In this document: positions 35,360 to 44,481 of the stretch, in pieces | Layout: each line of letters begins with the position of its first letter | Numbering within the stretch: the stretch's first letter is position 1 | Source: Anaerolineae bacterium | GTDB lineage: Bacteria > Chloroflexota > Anaerolineae > Aggregatilineales > Phototrophicaceae | NCBI GenBank assembly: GCA_022824465.1 | Contig: JAJDZV010000004.1 | Location: 1 to 64,000, forward strand | Length of the DNA: 64,000 nt | Reading direction: 5' to 3' | Notes under the pieces: generated by a model | The model's database searches: none | What the model saw: only the letters and a program-made list of their open reading frames with translations | Told to the model about the DNA's origin: nothing | Made by a program: the position numbers and the translations under genes

Positions 35360-37021
35360 TTATATCTCATTGACGATGCTGAATATCATTGGGCGCCGCT
35401 TGGTCTCGCTGTAGATGAGCTTGCCCAGGCTCTCTTCGACCAAGCTCTGACGACTGCCGTTGAGCCGGGCGCCATTGCGATTTACCGCTTTCGTCACGTT
35501 GTCGCGAATCTGATCCAGGAAGTCTTCAGCGTCCCTTAGATAGACGAAACCGCGCGACACAATGCGAGGCTCTTCGACCAGTCTGCCACTCTTCCGGTCG
35601 ACATTGACGCTCACCAGCACGAATCCGTCTTTCGCCAGGATCTCGCGGTCGCGGATGACTGCGCGCCCGACATCGCCAACGCCGCTGCCATCAACGAAAA
35701 CGTAGCCGCCTGGCTGGCGCTCGCCGACGGTGACGCCGCGGCCATCGAGCTCGACCGTGGCGCCATTGCCGATCACGGTGACATTCTCGGCCGGGATGCC
35801 GTTATCAATAGCGAGCTTGGCATGTTGATGCAAGTGACGAATTTCGCCGTGCACGGGTATCAAATTCCGAGGTTGCGTCAGGTTGAGCATTAGCCGCATT
35901 TCTTCCTGGCAGGCGTGCCCGGAGACGTGAACGGCTTCTACAGCGTCGTAAATGACATCGGCGCCGCGCTCAATCAAGCGATTGATCGTGCGGTAGACCA
36001 TCTCTTCGTTGCCCGGGATGGGATGCGACGAGAGGATGATGGTATCGCCCTCGCGCACATCAAGCTGTCGATGGCGGCCGCTGGCGAGCTTGCCCAACAC
36101 CGCTGCCGGCTCGCCCTGGGAGCCCGTCACCATGAATACGACCTTGTGCGGCGGCAACGCCTGCGCCTGGCCGATGTTTACCAGCATGCCGTCATCGATA
36201 TTTAGATAGCCGAGCTTTCTCGCGATCTTGGCGTATTCCGACATGGTGTAGCCCGTGATGCAGACTTTGCGCTTGTGATTGCGGGCGGCGTTCACAACTT
36301 GCTGCACGCGCGATATCAGCGAGGCAAAGGTGGCGACCATGATACGCCCCCTGGCTTTACGAAAAACGCGATCGAGCGCGCCGTCAATCACCGCTTCGGA
36401 TTCGGTCCAGCCAGCCTTGTCCGAGTTGGTGCTGTCTGCCAACAGCAAAGCGACGCCCCGTTGCGCGAAGCCAGCCAGGCGCGCATAGTCTGTTTTGCGG
36501 CCGTGAACCGGCGTGTTGTCGAATTTGTAGTCGCCCGTATGCACAACGACGCCATACGGCGTGTTGATGCCGAAGCCGACACAGTCCGGGATGCTGTGGC
36601 AGACGTGGAAGCTCTCCAGTTTGAATGGTCCCACTTGAATGCGGTCGCCGGCCTTGAATGTGTGAACCACAGTTGATTTCAGCAGGCGGGCGTTCTTCAG
36701 CTTCACTTGCAGCAGGCCCGCGGTCAGCGGCGTCGCGTAAAGCGGCAGCTTGGGAAAGGCTTTGACCACATGCGAAATCGCGCCGATATGGTCTTCATGC
36801 CCGTGAGTGAAGCAGATGCCGTGCAGCTTGATGTCGTCCCGTTCCTCTAGCCAACGGAAATCCGGAATGATGTAATCGACGCCGTGCATGTCGTTGGCGG
36901 GGAACATGATGCCGCAATCGATCAGGAAGCCATCGCCCCCCAACTCGAACAGGGTCATGTTCTTGCCAATTTCGCCCAAACCGCCTATGGGCGTGATTTT
37001 GAATTTAGGTTTCTTCGCCAT
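35360..37021 (-). CDS. rnj: Ribonuclease J
   Basis: A 553-residue metallo-beta-lactamase/beta-CASP ribonuclease. The N-terminus KFKITPIGGLGEIGKNMTLFE is diagnostic. The zinc motif is CFTHGHEDHIGAIS, later ligands lie in HTGDYKFD and the beta-CASP part, and ILSSHPIPGNEEMVYRTINRL with HVSGHACQEE completes it. The C-terminal domain (about 450-553) is present. RNase J has 5'-3' exonuclease and endonuclease activity and takes part in mRNA decay and rRNA maturation in bacteria lacking RNase E. It is transcribed from its own promoter near 37211. Confidence 0.95.
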   Translation of the reverse strand: MAKKPKFKITPIGGLGEIGKNMTLFELGGDGFLIDCGIMFPANDMHGVDYIIPDFRWLEERDDIKLHGICFTHGHEDHIGAISHVVKAFPKLPLYATPLTAGLLQVKLKNARLLKSTVVHTFKAGDRIQVGPFKLESFHVCHSIPDCVGFGINTPYGVVVHTGDYKFDNTPVHGRKTDYARLAGFAQRGVALLLADSTNSDKAGWTESEAVIDGALDRVFRKARGRIMVATFASLISRVQQVVNAARNHKRKVCITGYTMSEYAKIARKLGYLNIDDGMLVNIGQAQALPPHKVVFMVTGSQGEPAAVLGKLASGRHRQLDVREGDTIILSSHPIPGNEEMVYRTINRLIERGADVIYDAVEAVHVSGHACQEEMRLMLNLTQPRNLIPVHGEIRHLHQHAKLAIDNGIPAENVTVIGNGATVELDGRGVTVGERQPGGYVFVDGSGVGDVGRAVIRDREILAKDGFVLVSVNVDRKSGRLVEEPRIVSRGFVYLRDAEDFLDQIRDNVTKAVNRNGARLNGSRQSLVEESLGKLIYSETKRRPMIFSIVNEI

Positions 37022-37210
37022 TGAGTATATGCTCCAAACTACAAACGCCCGTCGACTAAGGCGGCGACAGGCTTGTTTTCGTTTACGAATTAATGATGAC
37101 CGATGACGATGTATGTTCTCCGTGGACGACCAGTCTATAAGGTCTACTACGCGCCTTCGCCCGGCGCGGCAAATTCAGGTTTTCCCGCTTTTGCAAGCGA
37201 CTCCGCTGCT

Positions 37211-37219
37211 ATTATATCA
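37211..37219 (-). promoter_or_regulatory. Extended -10 promoter of ribonuclease J
   Basis: On the minus strand, TGATATAAT gives a perfect TATAAT (37211-37216) preceded by TG one base upstream, an extended -10. The -35 position (37234-37239, CTAACC) matches weakly. Transcription would start near 37204, giving a leader of about 180 bases before the gene. The long leader has no recognised riboswitch. Confidence 0.6.
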
Positions 37220-37235
37220 TAGACTAAGATGCTGG

Positions 37236-38381
37236 TTAGTCCCACTCTTCAAAGTCGCAAAGAGCGCTGATGACTTCGTCTTGTTCACTTTGCGTCAGAT
37301 GATAATAGAAGGGCAAACGCAAGAGCCGGTCCGACAGATCTTCTGTGACCGGGCAGTCGCCCGCTTTGCCGCCAAAACGCTGCCCCATTGCCGACAGATG
37401 CAGCGGCAAATAATGGAAAACGCTCAGGATGCCGCGTTGCTTGAGGCGCTTGATCAAGGCTGTGCGAACGCTCAGTGACGGCAGAAGCAGATAGAACATG
37501 TGGTAGGACTGCTCCACGTCGGCGGGAACAGTCGGCAAACCCACATCATGCTTCGCCGCCCAAGCTTCCAGGCGCTCAAAATAGCATTGCCAAACCTCGC
37601 GGCGCCGCGCTTGTATTAATGACGCCTTTTCGAACTGAGCCCAGAGATAGGCCGCCAGCATATCCGATGGCAGGTAACTCGAGCCCAAATCAACCCAGGT
37701 GTACTTGTCGACCTGGCCGCGGAAGAAGCGACTGCGATTGGTGCCCTTTTCGCGGATGATCTCGGCGCGCTCAATATGGGCTTCGTCGTTGACGAGCAAG
37801 GCGCCGCCCTCGCCGCAAGTGAAATTCTTGGTCTCGTGAAAACTGAGCGTGGCGAATTCGCCATACGTGCCCAGGCAGCGGCCCTTGTAGCGAGAGAAGA
37901 GCGCGTGCGCCGCGTCTTCGACGACGGCGATGCCGTGCTTCCGCGCGATAGCCATGATGGCCTCCATCTCGCAAGCGACGCCCGCATAATGCACGAGGAC
38001 AATCGCCTTGGTTCTCTCGGTGATTAGATCGGCCAACTGCCCTTCGTCAAGGTTCAAGGTGTCGGGATGAATATCGGCGAATACTGGCTTTGCCCCGCGC
38101 AATACGAAGGCGTTTATGCTGGTGACGAAAGTGAATGAAGGCACGATAACCTCATCGCCTGGCTGGATATCGAGCAACAGCGCTGCCATCTCCAAGGCAT
38201 GCGTGCAAGATGTGGTCAGCAGCGCCTTGGACACGCCGAGACGCGCCTCAAGGAATCGGCTGCACTTCTCGGTGAAGACGCCATCGCCGGAGATATGCGA
38301 GTTAGCGATGCTCTCCCTGACAAAGTCAAGTTCGGTACCCAAGAAAGTAGGCTTGTTGAATGGAATGCGAAGTTGTGTCAT
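37236..38381 (-). CDS. wecE: dTDP-4-amino-4,6-dideoxygalactose transaminase (WecE/RffA type)
   Basis: A 381-residue DegT/DnrJ/EryC1 aminotransferase (PLP enzyme). It begins IPFNKPTFLGTELDFV, has the WecE-like SGDGVFTEKCSRFLE and EVIVPSFTFVTSINAF, and the PLP lysine in LSFHETKNFTCGEGGALLV. This matches enzymes converting dTDP-4-keto-6-deoxyglucose to a 4-amino sugar, which would use the product of rfbB at 22.9 kb. It is followed on the sense side upstream by an acetyltransferase and a lipid-linked glycosyltransferase, a coherent amino-sugar operon. Exact stereochemistry (Fuc4N or Qui4N) is not proven. Confidence 0.9.
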   Translation of the reverse strand: MTQLRIPFNKPTFLGTELDFVRESIANSHISGDGVFTEKCSRFLEARLGVSKALLTTSCTHALEMAALLLDIQPGDEVIVPSFTFVTSINAFVLRGAKPVFADIHPDTLNLDEGQLADLITERTKAIVLVHYAGVACEMEAIMAIARKHGIAVVEDAAHALFSRYKGRCLGTYGEFATLSFHETKNFTCGEGGALLVNDEAHIERAEIIREKGTNRSRFFRGQVDKYTWVDLGSSYLPSDMLAAYLWAQFEKASLIQARRREVWQCYFERLEAWAAKHDVGLPTVPADVEQSYHMFYLLLPSLSVRTALIKRLKQRGILSVFHYLPLHLSAMGQRFGGKAGDCPVTEDLSDRLLRLPFYYHLTQSEQDEVISALCDFEEWD

Positions 38382-38424
38382 GAACCCCTCGAAAGCTTCG
38401 CGAGTGTCAAACAGGCGCCGTCGC

Positions 38425-39159
38425 TCATGCGAACCATTTGTGGAACCACAGTTCTACCGCGCCGGTTACAAAACCGCAGCGCTGAAAAAGCCTTTGCGCC
38501 GGGACATTCCGCCCCTGTGTAACTACGCTAATCCTGGACGCGTCCTGCTCGCGCATCCAGCGAATCGCGTAATGAGTCATGCCGGTGGCGACGCCCAAGC
38601 CCCGTCCGGATTCCGCCACGCCCACCAAACCGATACCGCCTTCCCCAGTGGCGCTGTCCACTCGACAGGTCACGTAGCCAATCGGACTGCCCTGCAGCTC
38701 GGCGACTACGACGGCCTGCGCGCGATCGGGCGTCAGGCATTTACGCAACCAAATCTCATACATCTCCGAGGCTTTTTCGCTGCCGAAGCGCCGATCGACG
38801 TAAAACCGCGATTGACGGTAGCTTGAAGCGGCGATAGGCAAGAGCGCGCTGATATCCCCGGCATCGCCCAATCGAAACTGGATGTCGTCGACAGGGGTAT
38901 ATTTTGGCATCGAATTGACATTGCCGACCAGCGTCAGGCGGATATCAACAAAGTCAAAGCCGTTTTGCTGCAACAAGGATACGGTGTCTTGGTCCGCGGC
39001 GTCGGCGAGGAAATAGAGGCAGTCTATCGATTGATCCTCGCACGCTTGCAGCAGCCGACGGCACAGCGTCGCGTCAAGTTGGGGCGCCGACGCCCGCGCA
39101 ATCCGCCTGTCGAAGTGGTCCGAGTCCCAGGGCAGAAACGTCAGCACTTGACTAATCAC
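38425..39159 (-). CDS. GNAT acetyltransferase, WecD/RffC-like
   Basis: A 244-residue protein. The N-terminal about 85 residues (FLPWDSDHFDRRIARA and CLYFLADAADQDTVSLLQQNGFDFVDIRL) are characteristic of dTDP-fucosamine acetyltransferases. The C-terminal GNAT domain carries the acetyl-CoA loop GVAESGRGLGVATGMTHYAI and VVTQGRNVPAQRLFQRCGF. Placed directly upstream of the WecE-type aminotransferase, it most likely N-acetylates the 4-amino sugar it makes. It overlaps the preceding glycosyltransferase gene by 4 bases (ATGA). Confidence 0.85.
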   Translation of the reverse strand: MISQVLTFLPWDSDHFDRRIARASAPQLDATLCRRLLQACEDQSIDCLYFLADAADQDTVSLLQQNGFDFVDIRLTLVGNVNSMPKYTPVDDIQFRLGDAGDISALLPIAASSYRQSRFYVDRRFGSEKASEMYEIWLRKCLTPDRAQAVVVAELQGSPIGYVTCRVDSATGEGGIGLVGVAESGRGLGVATGMTHYAIRWMREQDASRISVVTQGRNVPAQRLFQRCGFVTGAVELWFHKWFA

Positions 39160-40100
39160 GCCGGCTTGGCTGCCTTTTCATCAGTCCCCTCTTTGATCAA
39201 ATAAGCCGGACGGTCCATCGTGTGCAGGTGTATACGCGCCACGTATTCGCCGATGATGCCCAATGCAAACATCTGCGCTCCGGCAAAAATGGAGATTAGC
39301 GAAACAGTGAAGGTGAAGCCCGGCACTTCAAAGCCAAACGCGAAGACTTGACTCAAAACAATGTACATCAAGGTAAGGAAGCCAAATGCTGTCATTATCA
39401 AGCCAAGCATGCTGGCAAAGCGCAGCGGAAGCGTCGTGAAGCCGGTGATCATGTTGAAGGCATGATTGACCAATTTGCCAAAGGTGTAGTTTGACTTGCC
39501 GATTGTTCTTGGCGCATGCGGCACGCTTATGGCGACGAAGCTCGTCGTGGACCAGGTTAGAAGGACATCAATGTTGACCAGCGGACCGCGAAAGTGCGCA
39601 AACGACTCGCGCAAGTCCCTGCGAAACGCGCGGAAGGCGCTAACTTTGCGCGCTGTCTGCGCCCCCATCGCGCCCTGCAAGACCAGTTTGGTCGTCAACG
39701 ACGCGATATTGCGGAGCGCGCTGTGCCGCTCGACGTCCGGCGTGCCATAGACGACGTCATGACCTTCATCCAATTTGTCCAGCAGGTCTTTGATGTTTTG
39801 GACCGGATGCTGCAAGTCATCATCCATCGTCACAATGGTGGCATTGCGCGCCGCGCGGATGCCGCACAAAACGGCGTTGTGTTGGCCGTAGTTTCGCATC
39901 AGTCGATAGCCTCGCACAAAGGCATGCTTTGCCGCCATAGCTTGTATGACGGACCAACTGCCGTCGCCGCCCTGATCCTCGACCAGTATCACTTCGAAGC
40001 TTTCAGCGAGCGTTGGCAATTCTTGCGCCAGTCTCTCGACAAGCAAACCGATGCTTTTCTCGCTGCGGAATACCGGGATGACGATAGACACGCTCGACAT
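39156..40100 (-). CDS. Glycosyltransferase family 2, GtrB/ArnC-like with two membrane helices
   Basis: A 314-residue GT2 enzyme with a DPM1-like catalytic domain: VSIVIPVFRSEKSIGLLVER, the VILVEDQGGDGS region, and the DxD-type TMDDDLQHPVQNIKDLLDKL. Two C-terminal transmembrane helices (about 228-255 and 262-290) follow FTTLPLRFASMLGL, and the ending EYVARIHLHTMDRPAYLIKE is that of GtrB/ArnC proteins that charge undecaprenyl phosphate with a sugar. It probably loads the 4-amino-6-deoxysugar made by the neighbouring genes. The start overlaps the end of the decayed formyltransferase gene (TGATG). Confidence 0.88.
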   Translation of the reverse strand: MSSVSIVIPVFRSEKSIGLLVERLAQELPTLAESFEVILVEDQGGDGSWSVIQAMAAKHAFVRGYRLMRNYGQHNAVLCGIRAARNATIVTMDDDLQHPVQNIKDLLDKLDEGHDVVYGTPDVERHSALRNIASLTTKLVLQGAMGAQTARKVSAFRAFRRDLRESFAHFRGPLVNIDVLLTWSTTSFVAISVPHAPRTIGKSNYTFGKLVNHAFNMITGFTTLPLRFASMLGLIMTAFGFLTLMYIVLSQVFAFGFEVPGFTFTVSLISIFAGAQMFALGIIGEYVARIHLHTMDRPAYLIKEGTDEKAAKPA

Positions 40101-40584
40101 CAGGACAACCGCGTTCGCAATGTTTGCGACGGCGAATTCAAGACCTGCGCGGCGCCCGCAATTGGCTGTCCTTCGCGCTGAACGGTCTTCAGTTTCAGCA
40201 TATCACCGCCCGTCAAGACAACCGCGCCTTCTTCGGGATGCGACTCCACCGCGCCTACGGGAACACCCGCTATGCATCTTCGCGGATGGAGGCGCGGATT
40301 GAACTCGGACTGGACGAAAATTCGCCAACTCGCCATCAGCATGAGATCAACCGCGCACTCATTCCAAAAGTCGCGCGCCCGTCGCCCCGGCAGACTTCAC
40401 GAACTTCGATGATTCGATGTCCGCGCCCCAGCGTAGCGGAGCGTATGTCATCGAGGAATGGCGGTTCACAAGCTGTCTCACTGAAACTGAACACCGTAAA
40501 GTCGTGCTCATGCCCACGCCTCAATGGCATTTGGGCGAGCCGAAGGCCCCGCTTGGTCGCGCAAATCAGCGCAATGCGCATCAT
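40100..40584 (-). pseudogene. Decayed sugar N-formyltransferase (frameshift and internal deletion)
   Basis: Two non-overlapping remains of one gene. From 40584: [20 protein letters not shown] and [19 protein letters not shown], the N-terminus of formyltransferase-family proteins (methionyl-tRNA formyltransferase fold). Near 40375 the frame shifts and continues as [18 protein letters not shown], equivalent to the family's DLMLVVSWRY. After about SEFNP the sequence jumps to the C-terminal domain: AGVPVGAVESHPEEGAVVL and MLKLKTVQREGQP through LNSPSQTL. Roughly 150 residues, including the catalytic HxSLLP segment, are missing. The stop still overlaps the next gene's ATG. It was probably a 4-amino-sugar formyltransferase. 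Gene identity is by recognition, not a search. Confidence 0.72.
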
Positions 40585-40684
40585 GCATCCAAAATCATCA
40601 GCCGATGGTCTTTATCCTGTAGATTATGGAGCATGACCGTCAAAGCGCAAGAGCAAGTGGCGGCTACATGTCCTATTTCGCCAA

Positions 40685-40712
40685 TTCTCACAAGTTCAAT
40701 CTATGCTATAAT
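40685..40712 (+). promoter_or_regulatory. Extended -10 promoter of icd
   Basis: TGCTATAAT at 40704-40712 is a perfect TATAAT with TG one base upstream. TTCTCA (40685-40690) matches -35 at four of six bases with a 16-base spacer. Transcription would start near 40719, 40 bases before the icd ATG. An ATG overlapping the -10 (40711) is in frame with icd but is excluded as a start by this promoter. Confidence 0.75.
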
Positions 40713-40758
40713 GCCGCGGATTGACGCAACATGGCGACATAAAGGAGCGCAGCGAGTA

Positions 40759-42015
40759 ATGGCGTACGACAAAATCAAGGCGCCCGCTACCGGCGAGAAG
40801 ATCAGCTTCAAACAGGGCAAAATGCAGGTGCCGGACAATCCCATCCTGTTGTTTATCGAGGGAGACGGCATCGGCTACGACATCATGACCGCAAGCAAAA
40901 GGATCTGGGACGCGGCCGTCGCCCATGCTTACGGCGACCAGCGTCAAATCTCCTGGATGGAAGTATACGCAGGTGAGAAGGCTGCCGGTGTTTATGATGG
41001 CGACTATATGCCGGAGGAAACTTTCGCCGCATTCCGCGAATTCAAGGTGGGGATCAAGGGACCGTTGACAACGCCGGTCGGCGGCGGATTCCGCAGCTTG
41101 AACGTGACCTTGCGTCAGGTGCTTGACTTATACAGCTGTGTGCGTCCGGTGCGCTGGTATGCCGGCGTGCCCAGCCCCTTGAAGCAGCCGGAAGATGTGG
41201 ACGTCGTCATCTTCCGCGAAAACACGGAAGACACCTACGCGGGCATCGAATACGAATCCGGCACGGCGGAGAACCGGAAGCTGGCCGCTTTCTTACGGGA
41301 GGAGATGGGCGCGGAAAACTTCTTTGAGGATGCCGGCTTGGGCATCAAGCCGATCAGCCCCTTCGGCAGCAAGCGTCTGATACGCGCCGCAATTCAATAC
41401 GCCATCGATCGCGGACGCAAGAGCGTCACTCTGGTGCATAAAGGCAATATCCAGAAGTTCACTGAAGGCGCCTTCCAACGATGGGGCTATGAGCTGGCGC
41501 GCGAGGAATTCCCCGAGCAGACGATCTCCTGGGAAGAGGCCGCGGCCGCGCACAATGGCAGCGTGCCCAATGGCAAGATTCTCATCCAGGACACCATCGC
41601 CGATATTATGTTCCAGAAAATGCTGTTGCGGCCCCGCGAACATGACGTGATTGCCACGACCAATCTCAATGGAGACTACCTCAGCGACGCGCTGGCGGCT
41701 GAGGTCGGCGGGGTTGGCATCGCGCCCGGCGCCAACATCGGCGACGAAGTCGCGCTATTCGAGGCGACCCACGGCACCGCGCCGAAATACACCAATCTGG
41801 ATATGGTCAATCCCGGATCCCTGCTCTTCAGCGGCGTGATGATGCTTGAGCACCTGAACTGGTTCGAGGCGGCCGACATGATCACCCGAGCCTATGAGAA
41901 AACGATCGACCAGCGCTACGTCACCTACGATTTCGCGCGGCAAATGGAGAATGCGACAAAAGTGTCGACAAGCGAATTTGCCACACGCATCATCGACAAC
42001 ATGGACATCGTTTAG
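40759..42015 (+). CDS. icd: NADP-dependent isocitrate dehydrogenase
   Basis: A 418-residue homologue of E. coli Icd (416 residues), catalysing oxidative decarboxylation of isocitrate to 2-oxoglutarate in the TCA cycle. Landmarks: [17 protein letters not shown], the substrate loop [42 protein letters not shown], the catalytic [15 protein letters not shown], and [20 protein letters not shown] with the NADP region [14 protein letters not shown] 40759 lies behind AAAGGAG and matches the family start. It is monocistronic: an extended -10 promoter before it and an intrinsic terminator after it. Confidence 0.96.
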   Translation: MAYDKIKAPATGEKISFKQGKMQVPDNPILLFIEGDGIGYDIMTASKRIWDAAVAHAYGDQRQISWMEVYAGEKAAGVYDGDYMPEETFAAFREFKVGIKGPLTTPVGGGFRSLNVTLRQVLDLYSCVRPVRWYAGVPSPLKQPEDVDVVIFRENTEDTYAGIEYESGTAENRKLAAFLREEMGAENFFEDAGLGIKPISPFGSKRLIRAAIQYAIDRGRKSVTLVHKGNIQKFTEGAFQRWGYELAREEFPEQTISWEEAAAAHNGSVPNGKILIQDTIADIMFQKMLLRPREHDVIATTNLNGDYLSDALAAEVGGVGIAPGANIGDEVALFEATHGTAPKYTNLDMVNPGSLLFSGVMMLEHLNWFEAADMITRAYEKTIDQRYVTYDFARQMENATKVSTSEFATRIIDNMDIV

Positions 42016-42040
42016 TCCGATTGAGGATAGGGTGATAACG

Positions 42041-42071
42041 AAAGAGCGGTCCGGCGGATCGCTCTTTTTTT
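42041..42071 (+). terminator. Intrinsic terminator after icd
   Basis: AAAGAGCG (42041-42048) pairs with CGCTCTTT around a short GC-rich loop (the 3' arm spans about 42060-42067), followed by a run of T to 42071. The 5' A-run would also give a weak U-tract on the minus strand, so it may act in both directions between icd and arsC. Confidence 0.88.
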
Positions 42072-42143
42072 GTGACAGGACAAGCGAACCTGCGACTGTC
42101 CGTACAGGCTGGCAAAACTGCATGGGGATTTCGCGCTAGAAGG

Positions 42144-42554
42144 TCAGCTCAAGCCCGCCAGCCAATCGCTGAGTTTCGCTTCCAGGCCATTGCGCACATC
42201 AATGAATGAGCGCAGCACGGCGGCGTCATCGCCATCGACAGCCGCCGGATCAGGGAAGCTCCAGTGGATGCGCCGGGCGGGACCGGGAAAGACCGGGCAA
42301 TTCTCGGCGGCATTGTCGCAGACCGTTATGACATAGTCGAAAGCGGCGCCCAGATACTGGTTGATGTGATCCGAACTGTGGCGCGAGATGTCGATGCCGC
42401 GCTCGTTCATCGCTTCGATGGCGAAAGGATTGACATGAGAGGGCTTGGCGCCGGCGCTGTAGACGTCGACGGCGCCGCCGGCAAGGTGACGCAACAAGCC
42501 TTCGCCCATTTGAGAGCGGGCAGAATTGGCGGTGCAGAGTATGAGAACTTTCAT
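42144..42554 (-). CDS. arsC: Arsenate reductase, low-molecular-weight phosphatase type
   Basis: A 136-residue ArsC of the thioredoxin-coupled family. The phosphate-binding loop is VLILCTANSARSQMGEGLL (C-x5-R), followed by YSAGAKPSHVNPFAIEAM, a redox pair of cysteines later (VITVCDNAAENCPVF), and the catalytic Asp in HWSFPDPAAV. It reduces arsenate to arsenite in the cytosol. ATG 42554 matches the family start; the frame is open to 42590 but without homology. The neighbouring oxyanion genes modA-modB are on the same strand just upstream. Confidence 0.93.
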   Translation of the reverse strand: MKVLILCTANSARSQMGEGLLRHLAGGAVDVYSAGAKPSHVNPFAIEAMNERGIDISRHSSDHINQYLGAAFDYVITVCDNAAENCPVFPGPARRIHWSFPDPAAVDGDDAAVLRSFIDVRNGLEAKLSDWLAGLS

Positions 42555-42612
42555 TTTCTCTTTCAGCTTGGTCTCTTTTTCGTGGAGCATTCTTTTGCTT
42601 ATCAGCCGCTAG

Positions 42613-43458
42613 TTAGCGTGAGAGCCGGTCTTGGGCGCGGGCAAGTCCCTGGGAGAGAAAGAGCGCGACCATCGCCAGCACGATCAGGATCAGGCCCGTC
42701 CAAATCGCGGCGTCAATGTCCCGCTCGAAGATGCTGTATACCAGTAGCGGCATCGTCTGCGTCTTGCCCTGCAAATTGCCGGCGAAGAGAATCGTGGCGC
42801 CGAACTCGCCGAGCGCCCGCGCCCAACTCAGAATCATGCCGGAGATTAACGCGCGCCAGGCGATCGGCAGAATGATATACCAAAACATCAGCCAGCCGTG
42901 CGCGCCATCGACGCGGGCGGCGTCTTCCACTTCCGTCGCGATGCCAGCGAAGCCGACTTGCGCCGAGCGAATGTAAAAAGGCGCGGAGATAAAGAACTGC
43001 GCGATGATCACCGCAAATATTGAAAACGGAATGACGAGGCCCGCGTCAGCCAGGTAAGAACCAATGGCGCCGGCGCGGCCGAATGTGAGCAAAAGCGCCA
43101 GGCCCGCGACCGCTGGCGGCATGACTATTGGCAATTCGATAAAGAGACTGACGAAACGCTTGCCGCGGAAGTTGTACCGCGATAAAGCATACGCTAAGGG
43201 TGTGCCCAGGACCGCAGTCAAGCATACAACCGCGGCCGTGGATGCGAAACTCAAGAGCGCGGCCGAGAAGATGACAGCCGAATCAGGCAAGCCCTCCCAA
43301 GCGCGTGAACTCACGCCGCGTCCGAGCAAGACCAGTACCGGGACAGCCAATAGCAGAAAACCGAACGCGCTCGCCGCAAAGACGAGCAGTCTATCCGCCG
43401 ACAGCTTCCGGCTGTGGACAGCTTGCGCGCGAATCTTCATCAGCGGCATCGGCTTCAA
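42613..43458 (-). CDS. modB: Molybdate ABC transporter permease
   Basis: A 281-residue polytopic membrane protein with five to six helices and the binding-protein-dependent transport motif: SAPFYIRSAQVGFAGIATEVEDAARVDGAHGW and ILSWARALGEFGATILFAGN (the EAA-type loop), typical of ModB/CysW permeases. It moves molybdate or tungstate across the membrane with ModA and an ATPase. The TTG at 43458 has GGAG 7-8 bases upstream, so it overlaps the modA 3' end by 68 bases; a later ATG (43440) is possible. No modC is in the window. Confidence 0.92.
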   Translation of the reverse strand: MKPMPLMKIRAQAVHSRKLSADRLLVFAASAFGFLLLAVPVLVLLGRGVSSRAWEGLPDSAVIFSAALLSFASTAAVVCLTAVLGTPLAYALSRYNFRGKRFVSLFIELPIVMPPAVAGLALLLTFGRAGAIGSYLADAGLVIPFSIFAVIIAQFFISAPFYIRSAQVGFAGIATEVEDAARVDGAHGWLMFWYIILPIAWRALISGMILSWARALGEFGATILFAGNLQGKTQTMPLLVYSIFERDIDAAIWTGLILIVLAMVALFLSQGLARAQDRLSR

Positions 43459-44290
43459 GGGTTGGCTCCAAACCTGGACCCGTGATTGAAACTTCGCTAA
43501 GTATAGCAGGTGGGCAGAAGCCGTATGCTTCCAATAAAAGTCCGGCGGCTTCCGAAACTACAAACTCTATAAAGCTCATCGCCAGCGTCATATTCGCCGT
43601 GTCGACGAGCGGCGCAATTGGGTAAGAGGCCAGTTGATTGTGCGCCCGATCTATGTCGATCGCTCGCAGCCGCTCAGCCGCATCGCCAATCGTATCGGAC
43701 TTGTACACGATACCGGCGTCAGCCTCGCCCAGAGCGACCCGCGCCACCACTTGGCGAACATTGCTCTCTTCCGATACCAGATTCCGCCGGACGCGCTCGG
43801 CGTAGTCGGGTGCATAATCCTCATTGAGCGAGGCGAGCATGGCGTCGGTATAGGCGCGGATGGGCGTGCCTTCCGCCGCCAAAACCAGCAACACAGACTC
43901 GCCCGCCAGCTCGCGCATCGACTCGATGCCCGCCGGATTGTCCGCCGGCGTAATCAGCGCGAGCTGATTGTGCGCGAAGATTTCAACAGCGTCGGCGGCG
44001 ATCAAGCCCATCTCTACTACCAAGTCCATCTGCAGCTCGTTGGCGCTGGCAAAGACATCGGCGGGCGCGCCCTGAATCAACTGAGCCGCCAGGGTTGACG
44101 AGCTCGAGAAATTCAAGAGGATCTCCGCATTTGGATGAGCCTCAGTATAAGCGGCGCGCAGACTCTCGAAGACGTCCGTCAATGACGTCGCTGCAAATAC
44201 GGTCAGCTCTTGGCGCGCGCTGTCTTGGGCGGACGCGCCCGCGAACGGAACAACCATTAGCATCAGCGCGATAACTAGCCAGCGGCGCAA
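43391..44290 (-). CDS. modA: Molybdate ABC transporter substrate-binding protein
   Basis: A 299-residue exported ModA. The N-terminus is a signal peptide (RRWLVIALMLMVVPFAGASAQ). Then come ELTVFAATSLTDVFESLRAAY, LNFSSSSTLAAQLIQGAPADVFASA and the middle QLALITPADNPAGI, conserved in molybdate-binding proteins. The Ser-rich SSSST loop holds the oxyanion. About 40 residues after the usual end near LLLEAYGFCPPA are extra and hydrophilic, running into modB; a lost stop codon may explain this. With modB it forms an importer for the molybdenum cofactor pathway. Confidence 0.92.
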   Translation of the reverse strand: MRRWLVIALMLMVVPFAGASAQDSARQELTVFAATSLTDVFESLRAAYTEAHPNAEILLNFSSSSTLAAQLIQGAPADVFASANELQMDLVVEMGLIAADAVEIFAHNQLALITPADNPAGIESMRELAGESVLLVLAAEGTPIRAYTDAMLASLNEDYAPDYAERVRRNLVSEESNVRQVVARVALGEADAGIVYKSDTIGDAAERLRAIDIDRAHNQLASYPIAPLVDTANMTLAMSFIEFVVSEAAGLLLEAYGFCPPAILSEVSITGPGLEPTLEADAADEDSRASCPQPEAVGG

Positions 44291-44332
44291 TTTGACCTCC
44301 CGACATCAAAGAGACTGACAAGGCGCCGAATC

Positions 44333-44360
44333 ATAATATGGCATGGCGGGCAATTTGCAA
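44333..44360 (-). promoter_or_regulatory. Predicted modA-modB promoter
   Basis: Minus strand: TTGCAA (44355-44360; four of six matches to TTGACA), a 16-base spacer, and TATTAT (44333-44338). Transcription would start near 44326, giving a leader of about 35 bases. No ModE-type operator palindrome was recognised. Confidence 0.5.
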
Positions 44361-44481
44361 GCGTCACGCGACCGCGCCCAGCCGCGCTGCCGGACTACGA
44401 CTTGCCAACGCCTTTCCAACGCTCGCTTGAACCAAGCCAGGAATCGATTATGTTTAACACTATCAAGCGCGTGAGGTCATC

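Noticed and set aside
40711..40758. Upstream in-frame ATG of icd at 40711
   Set aside because: It overlaps the perfect TATAAT of an extended -10 promoter, so it would not be in the transcript.
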